This document shows, piece after piece, positions 21,993-32,833 of a stretch of 64,000 nt of DNA. Origin of the DNA: Eutreptiella sp. 'Long Island Sound 2002' (taxonomy: Eukaryota > Euglenozoa > Euglenophyceae > Eutreptiales > Eutreptiaceae); NCBI GenBank assembly GCA_964036045.1, contig OZ038384.1, positions 23,241,000 to 23,304,999 on the forward strand, given 5' to 3'. The translations under genes were made by a program, and so were the position numbers. The stretch's first letter is position 1, and each line of letters starts with the position of its first letter. The notes below the pieces were generated by a model. The model did no database searches and was not told where the DNA came from. It saw only the letters and a list, made by a program, of their open reading frames with translations.

Positions 21993-22619
21993 CTAACCCT
22001 AACCAAGAAGCAGATGAACAGAGCTCCTGTTGAGCCCATTTTGACTTGCTCTACCCCATTTTCGCGAGAGGTTTCATGGGAGACGTGGCGTGAATCATTC
22101 TTCATGCCCTTTCTTCACCAGCTCGGTCCTAAAATTTCATTTTGCTTAGGGTTGGGCCGAGCGAGCCACCCCCTCATCCTTGATCATTTTGCATCTTCCC
22201 CACAACACTCACATCCACTTGATTCATCAGTGTACGACGTAGGTAAAGGTGTACACAATGCATGGATGTGAACATCATTATACTGCATGGTTTGCCGTTG
22301 CACCGCATTATCCCCCCCTCCTCTCAATATTTCCCAGGAAAGCGCATTAGTATGGGCTCAAGGCCCGCCAAATGTGCCGCACCCTTTGGAGGCAAGAATG
22401 ATTTCTCCCCCTGCGGATGTGATCGGCCTATGCACAAAATTCAACCGAATGGGCAACAACACCAAAATACATACAACAGCCACAACTCCTCTTTACACGA
22501 AGAAACGAGCAATGTCTTGCTCTCACATGACAAAGTCATACATGTCTGGTCCACTCGTACCCCTCATGCGCTTTCATGGGCAAGCATCTGAGGTAGGTAA
22601 ACTAGGTACATAACCCATG
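21993..22619. other. Intronic, nothing recognised
   Basis: Several short open frames exist on the plus strand but none shows motif support. The phrase CCTAACCCTAACC near 21,993 is too short to count as telomeric repeat. Confidence 0.4.
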
Positions 22620-25600
22620 CAATCTTGAGCGCCCACATGCATGCAAAGTGTCTATATGTGTAACCTCTGCCGCTTCGGGGATCCCCAACACTCCACCTGT
22701 TCCAAATTTGTCCACACCCGGGTCGTGGAGGAAATAAAGGTGAAATAGCATTTTTGCCCACCTATGGGGCTCCTAGTTGCTAGCGGGGATGTATTCACGT
22801 TGCCCACATGCAAGCCCCCCACACCAAAAGCGTTTGGTAGCGTTTTGTGCTTTTGTCCCCGCGCCAAGCAATAGGCACTCCTAAGCCCTTAGGAGCTATG
22901 TAGCCACCTTGCTCACATGTGGGCCCAAGAGACTTCCTAGCGACTTTGCCCATGGGCCCCACAAATGGCAGGGATGTTGCCCTTTTGCCCATGTGCAAGG
23001 ACCAGCTAAGGCAACGGGTAGGTGGCCATTTCTGCCATTGCCCTTGTGCTAGGCATAGGGGATCCCCAAGGTGGCGGCGTTGAACTAAGTTGGGCCTCTG
23101 AGGCGGTAGGCGTTGAGTGGCCACCACCGATTTGGCTTCCACCCCAAGCGTTAGTGACTTCTACGAAGGGAAGGGTGGCTCGTTTGCCCATGTTCGCGCC
23201 CCCGAGACTGCCAAGGTGAGGTAGCTACTTCTGATTTTCTCCAAGTCTCGAGCGCTCATCCAAAGTTGGATCCCGAGACGGCACGAGTGTTGTAGCCATT
23301 TTGTCCGCATGCAGGCTTCCTAGACCGCACTGCAAGCTTCCTAGACCGCACGTGTTAGGTAGCCATTTCTGATTTTGTCCCCGCGCCGAGCATTGATACC
23401 TCCCAAGGCGGGAGGGGTGACGTAGCTATCTTGCCCGCATGTGGACCATCGAGACGGCAGGGGTTATGTTTGCCCGCATTCGGGCCCCACAGATGGCAGT
23501 GGTGGTGTGGCTCTATTGTCCGCGTGTGAGCCCGCCGAGACTGCAAGGGTTCGGTACCTATTTCCAATTTTCTCCCTCCACCGAGCATTGGGCACCGGCA
23601 AGACTGCAGGAGACATCCGGCCGTTTTAACCACATCTAGCCCCCGCAGGCGTCGTGATTAGGCGGCGATTTTTGACTAATTCCCCACGGCGAGTGTTGGG
23701 GACCCCCGGGGCGGTAGGGGTTATGTACGCATAGTGCCTACCCACTCTTGTGCCCGCGAGAGGGTAGTGGTCGTGGCCATTTCTCATTTTGTCCGCGTGG
23801 CGAGCGTTGAGGATCCCCATGATGGCAACGGTTGGGTCACCACCTTGCTCACATCTAGGCACCCAAGACGGCACGCATGTTTGGGCACGGGAGATGGCAG
23901 GGTTGATGCAGCCGTCTTAGCCACGTGCGGCCCCGCTCGTGCCTCAATGCTTAGTTAGCCATTTTTGATGTTGCCCGTGCGCTGAACATTAGTGATTGCC
24001 AAGATGACCAAGTTGAACTACCCCTTTGGCCCACATGCAAGCCTCCGAGATGGCAAGGATTAGATACCTATTTACGATTTTGTCTCCGTGCCGAGCATTG
24101 GGGACCCCAAGGTTTTTAGGGGACATGTAGCCGTTTTCCACGCCCCCCCCCCCCGTAGGGCAAGGATTAAAGAGCCATTTCTCATGTTGCTCCCGTGCAA
24201 AACGCTGGTGATCGCCAAGATGGTGGAGGTGAACTAGCCCTTTTGCCCACGTGTGGTTCCCCTAAGACGGCATAGGTTCCGTTCCTATTTCTGATTTTGA
24301 GCTATGTGTTGGGGAACCCCCAAGAGTATAGTGGATATGCGGCCGTTTGGGCCTCATTTGGGCCCCCGGGATCGAAGGGGTTAGGTATCCCTTTCTGATT
24401 TTCTTCCCATGCTGAGTGTTCAGGAACCTGGAGGTGGTAGGGGTTATGTAGCGACGTTGCCCGCACGTGGGCCCTCAAGATGGCAGTAGTTATGAAGGCA
24501 CATTGCCTACCCCACACGTGTGCCCGCAAAAGAGCAAGGGCTAGGTAGCCGGTTCTGACGTTGCACTGGCAATAAGCAGTGGGTCCCCCAAAAGACAGCA
24601 ATTATGCCATTGCTTTGCCCGCGTGCACTCCCCCCGAAGACTTCAAGGGATATGTAGCCACTTTACCTACCCCACTTGCGGGCCCACCGAGATTGCAGTG
24701 GTTATGCAACCATTTCTGATTTTTTCCATAGCCCTTTTGCCCATATGCGAGCCCCTGGTATGGTAAAGGTCAAGTTGCCAATCGTGATGTTGTCCCCGCG
24801 CCAAATTGGTGATCCCAAGACGGTAAAGTTGAACTAGCCCTTTTGCCCACATGCGGACCCCCAAAACGGCAAGGCGCTTGGCCCAGAAAGTAGCGGAGGT
24901 GTGGTAGGCACGTATGATTTGGTCCCGATGACAAGCTTTGGGGACCCCCTGGACGCATTGGGTCATGCAGCCATTTTTGATTCTATCTCCGCCTCAAGCG
25001 TTGAGAAGCCCCAAGACCGCATGAGTTATTGAGCTATTTTGCCCACGTGTGCGCACCCAAAACAACAAGGGTTAGTTAGCCATTTCTCATTTTGTTCCGG
25101 GAAGGAGCATAGGGTATGCCCAAGATGGCGAGGGTTATGTAGCCTTTTTGCGCCCCCGAAATAGTAGGGGGGAGGAAGCCAGTTGTGATTCTTACCAGGT
25201 GCCTTGCGTCGGGGTTCCCTACAATAGCAAGGGTTTGGTACCGACTTTGCCCACATGTGCCCCCCCCATCACCATAGCTGCTATAACTTGTTTGCACACA
25301 TGCAGCGGTCTAGCAGCGATTTAGCCACTTTACCCATGTGCGGGCCCTAAGAGAGGATGGATTAGGTACCAATTTTCGTTTTTTTCCCCGGCACCGAGCA
25401 TTCTGGACCGCCAGACGATAAGGGATATGCGGCCATTTTGCCCACATTTGGGCCCCCGGGACGGCACACGTAACGTAGCCATTTCTGATTTTATCCCGAT
25501 GCCGAGTATTGGGGACCCCCTAGATGGTAGGCGTTATGTAGCCACTTTGCCCACATGTGGGCACTAAAGATGGCACGGGTTGTGTAACCACTTTGCCTAC

Positions 25601-26560
25601 CCCACACGTGCGCCCGCAAAAGAGGTGGGGCTAGGTAGCTATTTCTGATTTTGTCTAGGCGAAGAGCATTGCGGATCCCCAACTAGGTAGGAGTTATTAC
25701 ACCACTTTGCCCATTTTTGAGCCCCCAAGATGCAAGGGGTTTGTAGCTTCTTTTTCCTCATGAGGGCTCGGAAGACAACAGGGGTTCTGTGGTCCCTTTG
25801 CCTACACCATGTACGGGCCCCCAAGCCAGCAGAACCCATTTCTGATTTTCCCCCATTGTTTAGTCTTGGGGGCCCTTGCCCAGGGTTATGGAGCCATTTT
25901 GCTCGCATCACATGTGGGCCCACAACGCAGCAGTGGTGCGGTAGCCAATTCTGATTTTGTCCCGACAATAAGCTTTGGGGACCCCCCATGGCAATGGTTC
26001 ATGTAGCCATTTGTGATATCGTCTATGCCCCAAGTGTTGGGAACTCCCAAGACGGCAGGGGTTATGTAGCTCTTTTGGTCACGTGTGAGCCCCCAAAACT
26101 AGCAAGGGTCAGTTAACCATTTTTGATTTACCCAACACAACCGGGGTTATGTAGCCATTGTGCCCAAATGTGGGCCCGCCAGCACCGCGGGCGTTGAGTG
26201 GCCATTGCCAATTTTTTTTCCGCCCCAAGTGTTGGGGACTCCCAAGATAGGGAAGGTAGTTTGTTGGCTCACATGTGTGCCTTGCAGATGCGAAGGGCAA
26301 GGTGCCCATTTCCGATTTTCTCCATGTGCTGTGTTTCCCGGATCCCCAAGGCCTCAGGGGTTTTGTAGCCACTTTGCCAACATGTGCCCCCTCAACGGAG
26401 AACGGGCTGTGTAGCCTTTTTGCCCACATATGGGCCCGTGAGACGGCAAGGTTGATGCAGCCACTTTGCCCACATGGGGGCCTCCTAGACCGTAGGCGTT
26501 CGGCAGCCATCTCTAATTTTGTGCCTGCGCAAAGCAGTGATGATGCCCACGGCAAAAAGG
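22620..26560 (+). repeat. Degenerate ~110-bp satellite, forward orientation
   Basis: Units alternate between a ~64-bp part (GTAGCCATTTCTGATTTTG, then CCGAGCATTGGGGACCCCC) and a ~46-bp part (GTAGCCACTTTGCCCACATG, then TGGGCCCCC), each ending in a GACGGCA.GGGTTA-like phrase. The best-preserved stretches are at 25,430-25,700 and 24,300-24,560. Divergence is high, with many units truncated. A short inverted piece occupies about 22,620-22,690. Confidence 0.8.
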
Positions 26561-29500
26561 TCGGATGTGGCTACCTAAACCCTGCCGTCCTCTGGGACCA
26601 CATGTGCCGCACAGTCTCAGGGGTCCCCAATGCTCAGCGCGGGGCAAAATCGTAAATAGATGCCTAACCCTTGCTGCTTTGGAGGGCATGCACGTCGGCA
26701 AATTTGGGCCAAATGGCTACATAACCGTTGCCATGTTGGGCATCCCTAACGCTCATCAACATGACAAAAGCAGTAATGGCGAAGGAACCGATGGTATTTC
26801 AAGGGCACATACGTGGGCAAAACGGCTACACAACCCCTGCGGTCTGGGGGGTTCCAAATGCTCGAGGCAGACACAAAATCAGATAGAGCTACACAACCCC
26901 TTCCGTCTTGGGGGTCCACAAACCTCATCATTGGGACAAAATGAGAATTGGGTACCTCACCCATGGCTTTTTAAGGGCCCACACTTGATGTCGGCAAAAT
27001 GCCTACATAACCCATGTTGTAATGAAAAACCTAACCCTTGTTGCCTTGCTGTTTCAAAGGCCCACATGTGGGCCAAGTGGCTAGTTCACCCATGCCCTCT
27101 TGGCGATCACCGGCGCTCAGCATAGGCACAAAAAACAGAAATGGCTACCAAACCATTGTCGTCTAAGGCACCCACATGTGGGCAAAGGGGCTACATAACC
27201 CTTGATATTGGGTGTGGGGGGGGGGGGGGCACATTGGCAAAAGGGCTACAGCACCCTTGCCGTCTTCGTGGCCCACATGTGGGCAAACTGGCCACACAAC
27301 ACATGCCACCTTGCTCCAATGGTTGGCACGGGGGCAAAAAAGAAAAAGTGGGAACATAAAGCTTGCCGTCTGGGAGGCTCACATGTGGGCAAAATGGCTA
27401 TATAGCCCTTGCCGTCTTGCAGTGGCACATGTGGGGATCTCCGCGTCGGGACAAAATCAGAAATGGCCATCTAACCCCGGCTGCTTGAGGGGCCCACAAG
27501 TGCGGTGGGCAAACAAGGTGCACAACCTGTGCCGTTTCGGGGGTCCCCAAGGCTGGTCGCCTGGAAAAAATCATAAATGGCGGATGCAATCGTGCTGTTT
27601 CAGAAGCGCACACGTGGACAAAATGGCGAGGTTGTTCCTCAAGCCTCAAACGTCCCCTACGTTTGAGGAGAAGAGACAATCAAAAATCGCCTCATGGCCC
27701 GTTCGGTCTTGAGGGTCCCCAAAGCTCATTGGTAGGACAAAATCAGAAATGGCTACCGAACACCTACCATCTCCGGGGCGCACACGTAGGCAAACTGGCA
27801 ACATCATTGCCCAAATCTTGCGGGTCCCCAACGCTTCAGGCGGAGGCAAAATCATAAATGCCTGTTCACCCTTTCCGTCTTGAGGGTCCCAAAAGCTCAT
27901 CGTGGGACTAAATCAGAATTGGCTACCTAACCCGTCTCGGGGGCCCACACGTGGCGTGGGCAAAGTGGCTACGTGACCGTGACTCTCTTGGGGTTTCCAG
28001 CGCTCGTCGCCGGGACCAAATTGGAAATGGCTGCCTAACCGAGGCTTTCTCACGGGACCACACGCGGGCAAGGTGGCTACATCACCCTAAGAGGATTGGT
28101 GTCTCCAATGCTCAACGTGAGGACAAAGTCAGAAATGGCTACCTAACTCCTGCTGTATCCGGGTCCCACACGTGAATAAAGTGGCTACATCAACCATGCC
28201 ATCTCACGGGTCTCCAATGCCCAACACGGGGAAAAAACCACAACGGTTATCTAACCCCTGCCGCCTCAAAAGCCCTTATGAGGGCATGGTGCAACATCAC
28301 TGCTCCTGTCTCGCTGGTCCCAAACGCTTGAGGCGGAGAAAAAATCAAAAGAAAAAAAAAGGCTACCGAACCCCGGCCATCTCGGGACCCCACATCATCA
28401 TCCATGTTGTCTTCGTCCTGGGGGTCCCCAACACTTGGCACGGAGACAAAATCGCAAATGGCTACCTGACGATTGCCATCTAGGCACCGCACATGTGGGC
28501 AAAGTGCCTACCCCCACTCCCCCGTGTCCAACAAACAATTTGGTCCTTGACCAACACGGTCCGGACATGACTGTTCGTTCGACACACCGTTCAGTGCATA
28601 CGGCAATATTCTTAAACAACAGTCGCACATCCCCAGGCACAAGTTACTCCGCCGATTCAAAAGCACGATGTGATGGAGGCCTTCAATTGGCACTTTTTAG
28701 AGTAGAAGCCCTTGTTGTGGTTCCGCTTCATGCGGAAAAGCTGAACATGGTGCCACTGTTTGTTCGCTTCCGCGGCAAGCATTGTTACACTTCAAGGCAT
28801 TCAACTACTCTTTAATTTTGTCATTTGTTTCTCCCTTCCATATTATCACCGGTTTGAGGCCGGTGTTGCCAGATCACCTAAAATCACATCTTGTTCACCC
28901 TCCTCATTAACTCTTGAGGCGTACAAAGTCTTCTGCTTGCATGGAAGGCCCAAGAATTGCAGATTGTACAAGGTAACCAGTGTGGTACCACTTGTATAGC
29001 ACATCCCGGCGAGGTGCAAGAAGGAAGGAGTTAGCCATGGTGGGCAATACAGATCTTGTACTTGAGGGACGCCGTTCCCTCACAACTTCCTTTACAAATT
29101 TTCCCACAATGATTGCAAGATACATCATAACAGCCCCTCATTTCCCCCAACCCTTTGGCTTGAAACCGCGGATCTCGAGACCGGTACCTCATTATGGAGA
29201 CCGGCACTAGTGAATTAGGTACTCAAAAAAACGGTCCAAACGGAAGTGTTCGTTGGACACAATGTTCGCTGGACACAAAGGGGGGGGGGGTCATCCCTAC
29301 CGTCTTGGGCGTCTCCAACGCTAGAGCTCGAGGTGGAGACAAAATCAGAAACGGCTACTGAAACCTTGCCGTTTCAAAAGTCCACACATGGGCAAGGTGG
29401 CTGTATCCACCCCGCTGTTTTGATGGCCCCCAACGCTCAGCCCAGAGAAAAACTTGGAAACAGTTAACCAACCCATGCCATCTCGGAAACCCACTCATGG

Positions 29501-30310
29501 GCAAGGTGGCTATATCACCCGCGCTGTCTCTAGGGTCCCAATTGCTGGGCGGTGAGAGAAAATTAGAAATGGATACCCAACCCTGCCGTTTGGGGAGCCC
29601 ATATGTGGGGAAGGCAGGAAGCCCATAGGTGGGCAAAGTGGCTACATCACCTTTGTAGGTTTGGGTGGGTCCCCAACGCTCATGGCGGAGACAAAATTGG
29701 AATGGCCACCTAACCCTTGCCAACTTGGGAGCCCGCGTGAGGGCAAATGGAGTACATCACCCTTGCCGTCTCAGGGGTTCCAAACACTCGGCACGGAGAC
29801 AAACTCAAGATGGCTAAAATCGAAATGACTCACATGTGGGCAAAGCTGCATCACCGCTGCCATCTTGGGGGCACGAATGCTAAGCACAGGGACAAAATCA
29901 CAAATGGCTTCCTAACATGTGCCATCATGGGGGCCCACATGTGGGCAAAGTGGCTGTATCATGCGTGCCGTCTTGCGGGTCGCCAACTCTCGGCGGAGGG
30001 AGGAAATCAGAAACGGCTATCTCAGAGCTACCGTCACGGGGGCCTGCATGTAGGCAAAGTGGCTACACAACCCCTGCCATCTTGAGGTCTCAACGCTCAG
30101 CACGGGTACAAAATCAGAAATGGCGACCTAACCCCCGCCGTCTCGGGGCCCAGGTGTGGGCAAAGTGGCTACAGCACCCTTGCCGTCCCAGGGTCCCCGA
30201 CACTTAGCGTGGAGACAAAATCGGAAATGGCTACCTAACCCCGGCTGTCTCGGGTGTCAATATTTGGACACAGCGGCTACATCACCCCTGCCGTCTTGGG
30301 GGTCTCCAAC
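26560..30310 (-). repeat. The same satellite in inverted orientation
   Basis: From about 26,560 the reverse complement of the unit predominates: GGCAAAGTGGCTACATCACC, CCGTCTTGGGGGTCCCCAA and GACAAAATCAGAAATGGCTA. The switch point lies between the last forward phrase (about 26,515) and the first reverse phrase (about 26,570). The array is interrupted by an insertion at 28,524-29,276. Confidence 0.8.
28524..29276. mobile_element. 753-bp insertion with short terminal inverted repeats (MITE-like)
   Basis: The sequence between these points does not resemble the satellite on either side. The left end is GTGTCCAACAAACA; the reverse complement of the right end is GTGTCCAGCGAACA (12 of 14 identical). 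Sub-terminal GTTCGTT...GACAC phrases occur near both ends. No clear target-site duplication is seen. It contains no convincing ORF, so a non-autonomous DNA element is inferred. Confidence 0.45.
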
Positions 30311-30955
30311 ACTCAGCACAGGGACACAGGGGTCAGGGGGTTGGGGTTTGGGTGTACTCGTTCCTTCAGCAAAAAACCACCGAATGAAAGCGTCAGTAGG
30401 GAATGTTCTGCAGGCAGTACACCATTAAATATTTAGAGCCTTACGTTGATTTTAGTGCACATGCTTGCAAGCAACCACTTGCTAGTTGTTACTATCGCAT
30501 GTGACCAAGAGCCTGAGGCAAGGCAGTCGAGACATGCGGGTACAAGGGCATGCAGCAGGCAAATTTAAACAGGGCCAACGGATGGATGAAAACTGCAACT
30601 TTGTGGTCTGAAATCTACAGTTTCTGCACCAAGTGTAAGCGCACTATCTTTCGAAAATTGGGGCAGAGGTGGGGGGGAAATTTCGTGCTTGGACTGCCAC
30701 CCCTCTCACCACCACCGTGAGCAAGGTCAGGCACGAGGGGCAGATGTATTACTCCAGCAATACAATCATATGAAGGAATGCCTCAACCCGTTCTCCAGTC
30801 ATTGTGTGGCATAAGTAGGAATGCCCCAACCCGTTCTCCAGTCATTGTGTGGCATAAGTAATCCCACAAAATTACAAGCTTCCGCAACTGTGGCCTCAAT
30901 TTACCCATCTCGGTTGCTCTCCTTCACCCTCTGGGCATCCGTTGCACCCTGCTAC
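30311..30955. other. Intronic; 44-bp tandem duplication
   Basis: The segment GGAATGCC(T/C)CAACCCG...GGCATAAGTA occurs twice in tandem (about 30,774-30,861). Nothing else is recognised before the donor site at 30,955. Confidence 0.6.
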
Positions 30956-31159
30956 CTGCGAGAGCTCCTTCCATTTACGGCAGACCAGGCCAACCACCAA
31001 CAGCAATTCCCTTGGGGCAGACAGGAACGAGAAGATGCACAGAAAACATTCGGGGTCGCAATGTGACAGTCTCGCCTCGAAGTTCAGCCTCGACGAATGC
31101 TTGATTGGCGAGGGTTTCTCCTTCCTCTTTGAGTGCCACTCCTTGTCCTTCGTTTCCAA
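30956..31159 (-). CDS. F-box/LRR protein, F-box exon
   Basis: 68 codons encoding a basic N-terminus (KEWHSKRKEKPSPIK) and an F-box core: LSHCDPECFLCIFSFLSAPR, then ELLLVVGLVCRKWKELSQ. This matches the family pattern LP.E....IFsfL...dL......VCr.W..l. F-boxes bind SKP1 in SCF ubiquitin ligases. The exon ends at CAG followed by GTAGCA. The start is uncertain. The first codon of this frame is TTG, directly preceded by TAG within a pyrimidine-rich ACTCATTAG, so 31,160 is most simply a splice acceptor with an earlier exon upstream. An in-frame ATG exists at 31,201 but is separated from the exon by that TAG. Confidence 0.75.
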
Positions 31160-32550
31160 CTAATGAGTGTGAGCGAAGGGTTGAGATAGGAAGTGAATCA
31201 TTATTCGCTCAGTCAGTCAGTCAGTCGGTCAATTTCGAGTTTTGGTGTTGAGGGTTGTTGGATTCCTGAGTGGCGAAAGATCCTTTTTGGCATAGAGGGT
31301 TGTCGAGGGTTTATTGGGGCTGAGTACCCTCAACAGATCTTATCAAACCGCAGCAACAGTGAAGGACCAAATTTCTAGCACACCTCAACAAACCCCATTT
31401 TGGGTAACGACCCCATTGATTTTCCATTTCACCCCATTGCAATAACATGCCCGCACAACCGAAGCATTACGTGAAACATTCCAGTCCGGGGCGGGGGGGG
31501 GGGGGGGATGACACGGGAGAAAATGTGAAGATGGGGATTGCGATGCAAAGTGTGGGGAAATGGGGAAAGGGGGGATAAACAGGATCCCGAATGTCTGGGG
31601 ACACCATCAGAAGGGATGCAGGGCATGCCCCGTTACCGTGAGGGTTGTTGGCTGCCCTACCCATGAACCCTGAGGCCAATGACATCATCTTGGTTCATCC
31701 CAATGGCGCACCAGGGACGTCTCATCAATCACTCACACTCTCGCCACTTGTGCACCGCAAGAGGGTGAGTGACACATGATGGAAAGCTCCGCCGCAGAAT
31801 GTCATGGCTGCACTACAACTTGGTGCGATCTTTTTTCTGCGGCATGGCTGCAGCTGGCGATGTATTCGCTTTGCTGCTACCAAATGTGGAGCAACAAACA
31901 CGCTGCTGTGAGCTGGGCCGGAGCTGTGGACTGGGGAGTCACACCACAACACCCATTTATGTCTGCTCTGCCTGGCCCCTTTGAATGAAAAGACGAAGGT
32001 GCGATGCACACTACACAAACCTCAGGAGAGGCCTGTTCTTGCCTAGTTCCCCAAACGTGGTCAGCGACATCACTGAACAGACTGCTTCCATGCTGGTATG
32101 GCCTGAGGCAGCGGAGACACAGGGCACTAAAAGCAGTACAGGGGCTGCCAAACAGAAAGGGTGGAAAGGGTGGAACGCAGTTCCTGCTCATGCAATATGC
32201 CACTGGAAAATTCTTTGCCAACACTGTGTGTGAACCACAGGGTGCGCCAGGGCCAGCCTTCGGGGATCCCTCCTGCACGAGGTCGTGATGCAGGGGTCTG
32301 TTGTGTTATGCTGTGTCCTATGAAACGCGAGGGGAAATCCTGGCTTGACCCACTGCACTTTGCTACGCCTGTTACAAGAAGGTATATCCTCGTTGGACAC
32401 TTATGAGAAAGCCCGCTTTGACCTGCAGTGCACAACATGAAGCACATTTGGAACATTTTGGCACTGCCGCTATGTTGTGTTGTAATCAATCATTCTTTCA
32501 CTTGTATCTTCACAACCTGTTCAGGCTGCTGCTTCCAACCGTAGTATTGT
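31160..32550. other. 5' flank of the F-box gene; no supported gene
   Basis: It contains a short GACT repeat (about 31,208-31,232), a G run near 31,491-31,508 and several open frames without motif support. Composition shifts to high GC and tandem repeats just after this region. Confidence 0.4.
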
Positions 32551-32554
32551 GCTG

Positions 32555-32833
32555 TATTTTGTTGTATTGTGGTGTGTTGTGTTGTGTTGTGTTGTGTTGT
32601 GTTGTGTTGTGTTGTGTTGTGTTGTGTTGTGTTGTGTTGTGTTGTGTTGTGTTGTGTTGTGTTGTGTTGTGTTATTGTGTTGTGTTGGTGTTCGTGTTGT
32701 GTTGTGTTGTGTTGTGTTGTGTTGTGTTGTGTTGTGCTGTGCTGTGCTGTGCTGTGCTGTGCTGTGCTGTGCTGTGCTGTGTTGTGCTGTGCTGTGCTGT
32801 GCTGTGCTGTGCTGTGCTGTGCTGTGCTGTGCT
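32555..32833 (+). repeat. Pentanucleotide array GTGTT then GTGCT
   Basis: Runs of GTGTT (about 32,573-32,735, with a few interruptions) pass into runs of GTGCT (about 32,736-32,833) without losing the 5-bp register. Confidence 0.95.

Larger units (their letters stand above)
5459..30955 (-). other. Giant first intron (25.5 kb) of the F-box/LRR gene
   Basis: The donor is GTAGCA directly after CAG at 30,956; the acceptor AG is at 5,460-5,459. Splicing joins KWKELSQ to DTSLWSA in phase, restoring a motif order typical of F-box proteins. The intron holds all the transposon relics and satellites described from 6.2 to 30.3 kb. Additional exons inside it are possible but none was recognised. A misassembly that placed two halves of a gene 25 kb apart would also fit. 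Confidence 0.6.

Noticed and set aside
21990-22005. CCTAACCCTAACC as telomeric repeat
   Set aside because: Only two copies, not tandemly extended; chance is sufficient.
31199-31201. ATG as start of the F-box gene, read through the TAG at 31,160-31,162
   Set aside because: It would need TAG to be sense. The TAG lies in a good acceptor context, so an upstream exon is the simpler reading; kept only as a note.
31985-32288. Two plus-strand frames upstream of the F-box gene that look weakly protein-like
   Set aside because: Two overlapping frames are equally plausible, with no motif or splice support, so no gene was called.
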